From assembly GCA_946412245.1 (NCBI GenBank), contig CAMKGM010000034.1:1-34294 (forward strand): 34,294 bases of DNA, given 5' to 3'. Positions within the stretch are counted from its first letter, which is position 1; each line of letters opens with the position of its first letter. This document shows, in pieces, positions 1-6,577 of the stretch. A program made the translations under genes and the position numbers. The DNA comes from an uncultured Bacteroidales bacterium. Lineage in GTDB: Bacteria; Bacteroidota; Bacteroidia; Bacteroidales; Muribaculaceae. Below the pieces are notes generated by a model that had not been told where the DNA came from, searched no databases, and worked only from the letters and a program-made list of their open reading frames with translations.

Positions 1-655
1 CATCGCCCTTTTCCTTTCCATCCCATCGTGTGCAATATAGGCGAGATTGCCACAATGGGCAGTCATCGGCAAACAACGCTCCTGCATTTGTAAGAAGCCC
101 AGCATTAGTGACAAGGCCAAATGAAAGGAGATACTTTTTGTCCCATTCTTGACTGGTACGCTTTTTGAACGTGTTGGCCAAAATCGTGAAAGAATAGTCT
201 TCAACTTTATAATCCGTATGAAGGGAATCGTAAGTTTTGTTAGAACCTTTCAGTACCAAGCGAACCATCTGTTCTGCCGTAGCTGGTACGCTCTCATCAC
301 CGATGCGGACAAAGGCAATGCGCTGGCCATCCCCAACGTAGTAATATGGGGTATAATGCCCTGTTTTGATTTTGAGTTGCAAGATATGTAAACCATCTAT
401 ATCATGGGGAATCATCTCCACCTCTGGCAGAGGATCCATATAATCCCGAATTTTACTACTGATAGCCTCGCATTCATGCTGCACGTCATCAAACCCTTTG
501 ACGACGCCATCATTATCAATGCCGAAGAAAAGGGAACCACCCAAGCCATTGGCAAAAGCGCTTACGCTCTTCAACCAACTCTTAGGTTTCTTTTCTTCAA
601 GCATTACCTTGAAGTCGTATGCTGTACATTCAGCTATCAAAGCATTTAATTCCAT
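1..655 (-). CDS. AlbA_2 / Schlafen-like putative ATP-binding protein (N-terminal part, runs off the window)
   Basis: Reading the minus strand from ATG at 655 gives 218 open codons to the window edge, so the C-terminal part is missing. The first ~120 residues look like the AlbA_2 (Schlafen AAA-4) fold: an early 'EEKKPKSWLKSVSAFANG' stretch, then 'GGSLFFGIDNDGVVKGF', and later 'AFVRIGDESVPAT'. In this family the domain is followed by a helix-turn-helix/ATPase-like C-terminal half; these proteins are common in Bacteroidales and are thought to act as nucleic-acid-linked regulators, but most have no tested role. A good promoter lies just upstream (683-711), so this is probably the first gene of its unit. 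The family call is fairly sure; the function is not. Base composition is AT-rich, like the neighbouring genes up to 2450. Confidence 0.75.
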   Translation of the reverse strand, partial: MELNALIAECTAYDFKVMLEEKKPKSWLKSVSAFANGLGGSLFFGIDNDGVVKGFDDVQHECEAISSKIRDYMDPLPEVEMIPHDIDGLHILQLKIKTGHYTPYYYVGDGQRIAFVRIGDESVPATAEQMVRLVLKGSNKTYDSLHTDYKVEDYSFTILANTFKKRTSQEWDKKYLLSFGLVTNAGLLTNAGALFADDCPLWQSRLYCTRWDGKEKGD

Positions 656-682
656 TGTATATGAATACTCGTTTCTTATCTT

Positions 683-711
683 GCAAAGGTACATTTTTTT
701 ATTGAGAACAA
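683..711 (-). promoter_or_regulatory. Bacteroidota-type promoter for the AlbA_2 gene
   Basis: On the minus strand, TTG (711-709) is followed after 17 bases by TACCTTTG (691-684), which matches the -7 consensus TAnnTTTG of the Bacteroidota primary sigma factor. The start codon is 28 bases further on. The -33 spacing is slightly short. Confidence 0.55.
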
Positions 712-783
712 GGCATAAAATCATCATTTCGCGCGTAATTTAAGCAAATTTTATCTAAAAACACATCTATTGGAGAGTAAAAG

Positions 784-815
784 TTGCGTTAATTGAAGTT
801 TTTTAATTAACTTTG
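784..815 (+). promoter_or_regulatory. Bacteroidota-type promoter driving the structured leader RNA
   Basis: TTG (784-786) and TAACTTTG (808-815) are separated by 21 bases. The predicted transcript start near 822 lies upstream of the structured RNA and of the small membrane-protein operon. It points away from the minus-strand promoter at 683-711, so the two units diverge. Confidence 0.55.
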
Positions 816-860
816 CAACGCATAGTGGCGACATGCCATCTTTGCACGACATATTGATAA

Positions 861-1001
861 TACGAAGCGTTATGCTCGACTTGCAAAAGGAAACGTGAGA
901 AACTTCCAAGAAAGAACTGCAAGAACGGTGTACGGTTCGCGCTATATAGCGTGGGCTGGTTACTCCTTCTCAGTTCAGGTAATTCTCACGACCTCCTTTT
1001 G
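861..1001 (+). ncRNA. structured leader RNA, copy 1, upstream of the membrane-protein/J-protein operon
   Basis: The plus strand folds into nested helices visible by eye. CAAAAGG (884-890) pairs with CCTTTTG (995-1001). CGTGAGAA (894-901) pairs with TTCTCACG (983-990). GAACTG (914-919) pairs with CAGTTC (971-976). A perfect hairpin CGCTATATAGCG sits at 940-951. Between the arms is GTGTACGGTTCGCG (928-941). CGAAGCG (863-869) and CTCGA (875-879) lie just upstream. The same words occur in the same order in a second element at 28101-28197. No ORF of note runs through it. Two further hairpins, 1003-1030 (AGAAGTGG with CCAC...TTCT) and 1042-1063 (GCCCT/AGGGC), lead to the start codon at 1082, so a cis-regulatory role is likely. 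It may belong to a known Bacteroidota class such as the DUF805 motif; I recall that class only loosely and cannot confirm it. Confidence 0.7.
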
Positions 1002-1081
1002 AAGAAGTGGTATATCAGTGCCACGCTTCTAACGTTTAATAGCCCTTTTGGTCGCTGGAGGGCAAAATAAAAGAGACGACT

Positions 1082-1297
1082 ATGAGTCAATTATCTAAAA
1101 TCTTGGTTACTATAGGAGTGGTTGTCCTATTTGTTATTATCTTTGGTGCAATTGCTGGTTCTATGAGCGATGCTGGTCGGACACCTGGTATTTTGGGACT
1201 AATTGTTTTTGGTGCTTTGATAGGAGCATTGAGGGCTATTTGGAAGAAGCCTAAGAACGAAGAAAACAAAGACAATACATCCGTTCTTCAGAAGTAA
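1082..1297 (+). CDS. small two-helix inner-membrane protein of unknown function
   Basis: 71 residues. A hydrophobic helix at about residues 7-26 (ILVTIGVVVLFVIIFGAIAG) is followed by a short polar turn (SMSDAGRTPG), a second helix at about 37-52, and a charged tail rich in Lys, Glu and Asn. No family is recognised with certainty. It is the first gene after the structured leader RNA and lies 12 bases before the J-domain gene, so the two are probably co-transcribed. The antisense 62-residue ORF is a shadow. Codon use is AT-rich, like its neighbours and unlike the genes after 2700. Its position behind a long structured leader suggests that expression of this membrane protein and its partners is controlled post-transcriptionally; that is inference. 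Confidence 0.7.
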   Translation: MSQLSKILVTIGVVVLFVIIFGAIAGSMSDAGRTPGILGLIVFGALIGALRAIWKKPKNEENKDNTSVLQK

Positions 1298-1309
1298 AAC
1301 AAACTCGGA

Positions 1310-1789
1310 ATGTTTAAAGACTATTATCAGATATTGGATGTTTCTTTTTCTGCTTCCAAGGAGGAGATAAAGAAGGCATACAGAAAGATGTCATTGCAAT
1401 GGCATCCAGACAGAAATCCAGGAGCTGATGTTACAGAAATGATGCAAGACATCAATGAGGCCTATAAGATTCTGAATGATGATATTAGTCGGGCAAGATA
1501 TGACAAGGAGTATCTATTATTCACCCAACAACGCGAGAACAGCAAACTTAAACGTTCAAGCCCACAGCCAGAGTCTTGGAATTACGATTATGAAGTAAAT
1601 GATGACGATTTAAGGAATGACATTAACGAGGCAAGAGCTTACGCAAAAGATTTGGTTGACGAGTTCTTCAAGAGCCTAAAAGAGACATCAAAAGCCGCAG
1701 CGAAAGGTGCTTGGGATGGCGCTTATGGCTATATCATTGGCGGTATTATCGCCACAATAATATTTGCATTAATCAGAGCATGTCATTAA
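1310..1789 (+). CDS. J-domain (DnaJ-like) protein with C-terminal membrane anchor
   Basis: 159 residues. The first ~68 residues are a J domain: 'DYYQILDVSFSASKEEIKKAYRK'-type helices I/II, the HPD motif at residues 32-34 within 'QWHPDRNPGA', and 'INEAYKILND' in helix III. J domains stimulate the ATPase of DnaK. There is no Gly/Phe region, zinc centre or client-binding domain. An acidic, charged linker follows, and the protein ends in a Gly/Ile-rich hydrophobic segment (about 138-157, 'YIIGGIIATIIFALI') that would anchor the C-terminus in the membrane. This looks like a specialised co-chaperone recruiting DnaK to the membrane rather than a housekeeping DnaJ. It sits 12 bases after the small membrane protein and 14 before the lipoprotein. 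The J domain is certain; the client is unknown. Confidence 0.85.
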   Translation: MFKDYYQILDVSFSASKEEIKKAYRKMSLQWHPDRNPGADVTEMMQDINEAYKILNDDISRARYDKEYLLFTQQRENSKLKRSSPQPESWNYDYEVNDDDLRNDINEARAYAKDLVDEFFKSLKETSKAAAKGAWDGAYGYIIGGIIATIIFALIRACH

Positions 1790-1803
1790 AAACAAACAGA
1801 ATC

Positions 1804-2451
1804 ATGAGCATTAAATTTTTTATTGGATTAGTGGTTTCTTCCATGATATTCACATCATGTGGTCAGAAGAAAGAAGTAACTTATAGTAAACATTCAAGCG
1901 CTGATAATACATATAGTGTTGAGCTTCCAACGAGCGCAACACCGGGAAGATGTGTTGGTGATTTATTGAGTTTTGAGGATGCTAATTCTCATCTAATAAT
2001 CACCATACAGCACATTAACGAAGGAAGCATCGAAGAATATATCCGTAACAAGGATGTAACAAACGACACCTTTTCTTATGATCTCTTCCAGTCTTCTGAT
2101 ACAACATCCTTCTATAAAATCACAAGAGGAAACAATATGTGGTCGGCTTATGACCTTTATATGCTCAAATGTTTGGATGGAAAGAACTATCTTTTCAAGG
2201 TTAGTTCTGATGTGCTTGGCCAATCGGAGATGATAGAGATGATAAAGCATATCTACACTTCGATGAAACTAAATGGAATGGGAGAAGGTGCTGATGCAGA
2301 TGCCGCAACAGAAGAAGCAGAAGCTGTTTCTCTTGAAAAGACGTATTCGACAAGATTCTATTCTGTAAAGTACCCTAAGGGATGGAAGATTACAGAGCAT
2401 TTAGATGAAATGACGGAAGTATATATCGGTTGTCAACCAGAGAATTTATAA
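1804..2451 (+). CDS. lipoprotein with a repeated domain, truncated at the 3' end
   Basis: The ATG at 1804 is preferred over the upstream in-frame ATGs because it directly begins a lipoprotein signal peptide: MSIKFFIGLVVSSMIFTSC, with the lipobox Cys at residue 19. The mature part starts with a ~115-residue domain (from 'VTYSKHSSADNTYSVELP' to 'IYTSMKLNG'), then an acidic Ala/Glu linker. A second copy of the same domain then begins ('KTYSTRFYSVKYPKGWKI') but ends after about 36 residues at a TAA. The lost half of the repeat shows the gene is broken near 2445, where the sequence changes character. The intact form would be a periplasmic or outer-membrane lipoprotein of unknown function, probably working with the two genes upstream. 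Confidence 0.65.
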   Translation: MSIKFFIGLVVSSMIFTSCGQKKEVTYSKHSSADNTYSVELPTSATPGRCVGDLLSFEDANSHLIITIQHINEGSIEEYIRNKDVTNDTFSYDLFQSSDTTSFYKITRGNNMWSAYDLYMLKCLDGKNYLFKVSSDVLGQSEMIEMIKHIYTSMKLNGMGEGADADAATEEAEAVSLEKTYSTRFYSVKYPKGWKITEHLDEMTEVYIGCQPENL

Positions 2452-2600
2452 GGAATTCCGTTCTGGATGGTATAATACAGGTTGCCAGCCACGAAATCAT
2501 AGGTTACGATACCACTCTGGCACTTGATATTACTTGCTCCAAAGGCGGCAACCCACTTGCTGTCGGCCTTCAGCGCATTCATCCCTCGATAGGTGGCTGT
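2433..2600 (-). pseudogene. C-terminal fragment of a surface/secreted protein, reversed relative to its neighbours
   Basis: On the minus strand a reading frame with natural-looking protein composition ends at a TGA at 2435-2433: it contains 'ALKADSKWVAAFGASNI' and 'YDFVAGNLYYTI' and ends '...IPYKFSG'. The last part recalls the extracellular beta-rich proteins of Bacteroidales, but I cannot name the family. It has no credible start: upstream, the frame runs into sequence that reads better on the plus strand. It is wedged between the broken lipoprotein and the headless dockerin protein, so it is best seen as debris of a rearrangement or an assembly join. Weak call. Confidence 0.3.
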
Positions 2601-2609
2601 GGAAACTCT

Positions 2610-3677
2610 CTTGGAAGTGCCGGAGCTGCCGATGTGGTGGGCAACTATACCTGGACCTATCAAACCTCAACAGCCTAAGGCGATACCGCCACCTTCACCC
2701 CCGGTTATGGCCAAGTTAGCTTGACCCAGATTACCGGCACTCAAGACTCTGTCATATTCAATGGCTTTAACCTCAACAATATGAACCTTAAGCTCCATGC
2801 CGTGGTCAATACGGAGCAAGGCTATGTGCTCATCCCCGACCAAATTGCCTACAACCACCCCACCTACGGCAACATCAAGGCCGTGGCGCTCTACAACTAC
2901 AACGGCTCATGGTACTATGAGGAATCTATCGGCATGAACATCAATGTTGACGGTAGTCTCACCATACCCGACTATGTGTTCACTATCATCACATCGGGTG
3001 CCTATAGCGGCCTTATGTATGGTAACTACTACAGCAGCAACAACTTCAGTACCATGACCGATGGCAACGGCATCATGATTGTGACCTTCAATAGCACCCT
3101 GTCGAGCGACTACACCACACAGACCTATCCCGTGAAACTCACGCAACAGGGCAATGTGGTAGCAGTTGAGAACTTCCTGAACATGGGCTATACCGTCAAC
3201 ATCAACCTCGCCGCCGACCGCACCATCACCATCGACAAGCAACTGGTGGAACAAGGCGATGCCGAGTATGGCGACTTCTACACCTATGCCGCCGACTTCA
3301 CCAACACCGGTGCCACCGACGTGAGCGAGCTCATTGCCGGCGACGTGATTTCAGGCATTGGTACCGACACTGAACTCTCATGGGGCAAATTCATTGCCAT
3401 GTCGACTACCGGTTACTGGACAGGCGCTATGGAGACGGGACGCATCGTTCGCACCGACAACCTCACGTTCATCTACGACCAAACTCCCGCAGTGAAAATT
3501 GGCGATGTGAACAATGACGGTGACATCAATGTGCTCGACGTCACCGCGCTCATCAACTACATCCTGGGCAAGAACCCAAGCCCGTTCAATCTGGCAGCCG
3601 CCGATGTGAATGGCGAAGACGGTATCAATGTTATGGATGTGACCGCGCTTATCAATCTGGTGCTGAGCAACGAATAA
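2610..3677 (+). pseudogene. secreted dockerin-type protein, N-terminus lost and in-frame stop
   Basis: The plus-strand frame reads '...VVGNYTWTYQTSTA', a TAA stop at 2676-2678, then continues in the same frame 'GDTATFTPGYGQVSLTQITG' to the TAA at 3677. The product has no signal peptide or proper start; the first real ATG after the stop is in the middle of a domain (about 2781). The body is a beta-rich extracellular domain of some 250 residues. The last ~60 residues are a type I dockerin with two calcium-loop repeats, 'GDVNNDGDINVLDVTALINY' and 'DVNGEDGINVMDVTALINL'. In non-cellulosomal Bacteroidales such C-terminal dockerins occur on many secreted proteins and their partners are often unknown. 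An expressed product from 2721 or later is possible but would not be exported. A strong terminator follows. Confidence 0.6.
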
Positions 3678-3698
3678 CTCACGCTAACACACATCACG

Positions 3699-3738
3699 AC
3701 GCACTCGGGACCGCATTGCCCGAGTGCGTTGTGTTTTT
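3699..3738 (+). terminator. intrinsic terminator after the dockerin-type gene
   Basis: ACGCACTCGGG (3699-3709) and CCCGAGTGCGT (3719-3729) form a perfect 11-bp stem with a 9-base loop, followed by TGTGTTTTTGT. It lies 22 bases after the stop codon and before the promoter of the DUF4254 operon. Confidence 0.85.
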
Positions 3739-3790
3739 GTCCGCTTTTTCTCTTTTTTAGTCACTTTCTTCAAGTTTTGAACGCTTATAG

Positions 3791-3820
3791 TTGACATTAC
3801 ACAAAAAATCGTTATCTTTG
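3791..3820 (+). promoter_or_regulatory. promoter of the DUF4254-glycosyltransferase-epimerase operon
   Basis: TTG (3791-3793, within TTGACA) is separated by 19 bases from TATCTTTG (3813-3820), an excellent Bacteroidota -33/-7 pair. The start codon is at 3855, giving a short leader of about 28 bases. Confidence 0.8.
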
Positions 3821-3854
3821 TAAGTTTAATAACGACATTTTTACTTTCAACCCT

Positions 3855-4463
3855 ATGAATTTCATTGAAACCTGCAACGATATTTTCACCCGCACCGTCA
3901 TTCTCTATCATAAGACCGACGATGTGGATGCCCAAGTGACTAACCCGTACGATCAAGGCACTATTGAGGCCCGACTGTTTGAAAAATGCTGGATTGACGC
4001 TGTGCAATGGCATCTTGAGGACATCATCCGTGACCCGAACATCGACCCGGTTCAGGCGCTCGCCATCAAGCGTCGCATCGACAAGTCGAACCAAGACCGC
4101 ACCGACTGTGTTGAGGACATTGACTCGTACTTCCGCACCACCTATGCCCAAGTGCAGCCGCAACCCGATGCCACCATCAACACCGAGAGCCCTGCATGGG
4201 CCATCGACCGCCTCTCGATTCTCGCACTGAAAATCTATCACATGCGCGAGCAGGCCGAGCGCACCGATGCGTCGGCAGAGCACATCGCCACCTGCCGAGG
4301 CAAGCTCAACATCCTGCTCGAACAGCAGGTTGACCTGTCAACGGCCATTAGCCAACTGCTTGACGACATCGCCGCCGGACGCAAGTTCATGAAGGTCTAC
4401 CGACAGATGAAAATGTATAACGACCCTGATACAAACCCCGTGCTATATGCTCATAAAAAATGA
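3855..4463 (+). CDS. DUF4254 domain protein
   Basis: 202 residues, soluble, mostly helical. The sequence matches what I know of DUF4254: an N-terminal 'MNFIETCNDIFTRTVILYHKTDDV' type opening, 'EKCWIDAVQWHLEDIIRDP' and a central 'WAIDRLSILALKIYHMREQ' helix. The biochemical role is unknown; the family is found in Bacteroidota next to family 9 glycosyltransferases, as here, which suggests a part in making an envelope glycan. The 3' end overlaps the next gene by 17 bases, so translation is likely coupled. It is the first gene of the operon, with a clear promoter upstream. Confidence 0.85.
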   Translation: MNFIETCNDIFTRTVILYHKTDDVDAQVTNPYDQGTIEARLFEKCWIDAVQWHLEDIIRDPNIDPVQALAIKRRIDKSNQDRTDCVEDIDSYFRTTYAQVQPQPDATINTESPAWAIDRLSILALKIYHMREQAERTDASAEHIATCRGKLNILLEQQVDLSTAISQLLDDIAAGRKFMKVYRQMKMYNDPDTNPVLYAHKK

Positions 4464-5505
4464 ACCTCGCAAGGTGCTCATCGTGCGCTTCTCGGCGCTC
4501 GGCGATGTGGCGATAGCCATACCGGTGATCTACTCGGTGTGCAATGCCTATCCTCACATCAAGTTCATCATGCTCACGCGCAAGTGGTCGTCCTATCTGT
4601 TTGCTGAACGGCCGCGAAACCTCATTGTCTTGGGCGTTGACGTGACCAAACGCTACAAGGGGGTGCGGGGACTGACACACCTTGCCAAGAAACTGCGCAG
4701 AAACTATCGCATCGACGCTGTCGCCGACCTGCACAGCGTGTTGCGCTCCTGGGTTATTGATGCCTACATGAAGACATACGGCGTGAAAGTTGCGCGCATC
4801 GACAAGGGACACAAGGAGAAAAAGAAACTCACCAAGGGCAAAATTCGCCGTCAACTCACAACCACGCACGACCGCTATATTGAGGTGTTCAACAAATTGG
4901 GACTCAACTTCAAGGAAACTTTTGAAGGTTTCTCTAAAGCAGAGACAAAGATTATTCCGCCCAAGGCCGACGGCGACACCTGGGTGGCTGTTGCGCCCTT
5001 CTCGCAACACCGCAGCAAGGAATATCCGCTCGACAAGATGCAGAAAGTCATTGAGTTATTGCTCAATCAAGATCCCAAATTGCACATCGTGCTGTTTGGT
5101 GGCGGCAATAAAGAACGCACCTTGCTTAACAAGATCACCGAAGCCTACCCCCGCACCGTGTCGATTGCCGGCATCAAGCACGGTTTCAACGACGAGTTTG
5201 CCGTGCTGCGCCAGTGCGACGTGATGGTGTCGATGGACTCTGCCAACATGCACTTGGCCTCGCTCACACGCACGCCGGTGGTGAGCGTGTGGGGTGGTAC
5301 TCACCGATATAGCGGCTTCTTTGGCTGGGAACAAGACCCCAATAACATTGTGCAACTCGACTACCCCTGCCGCCCGTGTTCGGTCTTTGGTCAGGAGCAA
5401 TGCCGATTTGGCGACTACCACTGCATGACCGACATCACGCCCGAGATGATTGCCAATCAAGTGCTGCAAGTACTGCAAAAGCAAAAACAAGCCAACAATG
5501 GATAA
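4447..5505 (+). CDS. glycosyltransferase family 9 (heptosyltransferase-like)
   Basis: 352 residues, the usual length for GT9. The N-terminal GT-B half opens with 'KVLIVRFSALGDVAIAIPVI', the diagnostic FSxLGDV motif that positions the acceptor and catalytic residues. The C-terminal nucleotide-sugar half has 'VAVAPFSQHRSKEYP', 'LFGGGNKER' and 'SMDSANMHLASLTRTPVVSVWGGTH', a typical GT9 donor-binding region. Members add heptose or related sugars to LPS core or other envelope glycans from the cytoplasmic side. The start at 4447 keeps the frame directly before the first beta strand and overlaps DUF4254. The stop overlaps the epimerase start by 8 bases. The exact donor sugar cannot be read from the sequence. 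Confidence 0.9.
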   Translation: MLIKNEPRKVLIVRFSALGDVAIAIPVIYSVCNAYPHIKFIMLTRKWSSYLFAERPRNLIVLGVDVTKRYKGVRGLTHLAKKLRRNYRIDAVADLHSVLRSWVIDAYMKTYGVKVARIDKGHKEKKKLTKGKIRRQLTTTHDRYIEVFNKLGLNFKETFEGFSKAETKIIPPKADGDTWVAVAPFSQHRSKEYPLDKMQKVIELLLNQDPKLHIVLFGGGNKERTLLNKITEAYPRTVSIAGIKHGFNDEFAVLRQCDVMVSMDSANMHLASLTRTPVVSVWGGTHRYSGFFGWEQDPNNIVQLDYPCRPCSVFGQEQCRFGDYHCMTDITPEMIANQVLQVLQKQKQANNG

Positions 5506-6511
5506 GAAGATTCTCATTACCGGTGCCGGCGGTTTCATCGGCGGTTTCATTGTTCAGGAAGCCATCGACCGAGGTTACGAGACCTGGGCGGCAGTGCGCA
5601 AGACCACCAGCCGCAAGTTTCTGGTCGACGAGCGCATTCACTTCATTGAACTTGACTTTACCGACGCTCAAGCCTTGCACGACACGCTGCAGGCTCATGT
5701 TCAAGAACATGGCAAGTGGGACTATGTGGTACACAATCTGGGGGCAACCAAGGCTACCAACTACATCGACTTCGAGAATGTGAACTACTACTACATGAAG
5801 TTGCTCGTCGACACGCTCCTGGAGATTGATGCAGTTCCGCAGGTGTTCCTGCTCATGAGCAGTCTGAGCGTTATGGGACCCGGCGACGAGAAGAACTACA
5901 CTCCTTTCAAAGCATCCGATATTCCCGCGCCCAACACCCGCTACGGTCTCTCCAAGGCCAAGGCCGAGAACTACCTCGTGATGAAGGGCAACGAGATGCC
6001 TTACACCATTTTCCGCTGCACGGGCGTCTATGGTCCGCACGAGCGCGACTACTACCTGATGATGAAGAGCATCAAGATGCGTTTTGACTTCAGCGTGGGC
6101 TTTAAAAAGCAGATGCTCACCTTTATCTATGTCAAGGACCTGGCTCGCGCCGTGATGATGGCGCTCGAAAAGGGGCCGCTGCGTCGCTCCTATTTCATCA
6201 GTGAGGACCGCGCCTACACGCAAAAGGAGTTCCGCTCCATCGTTGCCAATGAACTCAAGCGCAAATTTGTGATTCCCGTCGTGTGTCCCATTTGGCTCGT
6301 GCGCATTGTGTGTGCCTGCTCGCAGTGGCTCGGCAAGGTTACCGGCAAACCCAGTACCCTCAATCTTGACAAATTCAAGATTCTGAAACAGCGCAACTGG
6401 CTGTGCGACACCGCCGATGCTGAGCGAGACTTTGGTTTCAAGGCACAGTACTCACTCCGGCAAGGCGTGCACGAGGCCATTGAGTGGTACAAACAAGCCG
6501 GCTGGCTTTAA
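5498..6511 (+). CDS. NAD-dependent epimerase/dehydratase (extended SDR)
   Basis: The start at 5498 is chosen because 'MDKKILITGAGGFIGGF' begins right at the Rossmann fold; the in-frame ATG 48 bases earlier lies deep inside the glycosyltransferase gene. 337 residues. The GxxGFIG dinucleotide motif is at residues 8-14, the catalytic Ser lies in 'LLMSSLSVMG', and the YxxxK pair is in 'TRYGLSKAKAENY'. Extended SDRs of this type alter nucleotide-activated sugars (epimerisation, dehydration, reduction). Position after DUF4254 and GT9 suggests it makes or modifies a sugar for the same envelope glycan. Its stop codon TAA (6509-6511) lies inside a 23-bp repeat that recurs at 8056. Confidence 0.85.
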   Translation: MDKKILITGAGGFIGGFIVQEAIDRGYETWAAVRKTTSRKFLVDERIHFIELDFTDAQALHDTLQAHVQEHGKWDYVVHNLGATKATNYIDFENVNYYYMKLLVDTLLEIDAVPQVFLLMSSLSVMGPGDEKNYTPFKASDIPAPNTRYGLSKAKAENYLVMKGNEMPYTIFRCTGVYGPHERDYYLMMKSIKMRFDFSVGFKKQMLTFIYVKDLARAVMMALEKGPLRRSYFISEDRAYTQKEFRSIVANELKRKFVIPVVCPIWLVRIVCACSQWLGKVTGKPSTLNLDKFKILKQRNWLCDTADAERDFGFKAQYSLRQGVHEAIEWYKQAGWL

Positions 6512-6529
6512 CCCAAATCGGTCATTAGG
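6507..6529 (+). repeat. 23-bp direct repeat, left copy
   Basis: The 23 bases from TTTAACCCAAATCGG to CATTAGG are identical to 8056-8078. The repeat overlaps the stop codon of the epimerase gene. It resembles one arm plus the loop of the complete palindrome at 17512-17546. The two copies bracket the ATPase gene. Confidence 0.8.
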
Positions 6530-6577
6530 CGACGATATGCAGTTTTAAAGGTCTAAACGGACACGAATGAAATTTTT

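Noticed and set aside
149-743. Three plus-strand ORFs of about 80 codons at the left end
   Set aside because: They lie opposite an AlbA_2 domain reading frame that is open to the window edge on the minus strand.
861-1001. Remnant of a group II intron (core resembles the 3' side of domain V)
   Set aside because: The TACGGTTC word recalls domain V, but the AGC/AGCCGTATGCGA-type 5' half and the GTGYG intron start are missing, and the element repeats as a compact RNA at 28101-28197.
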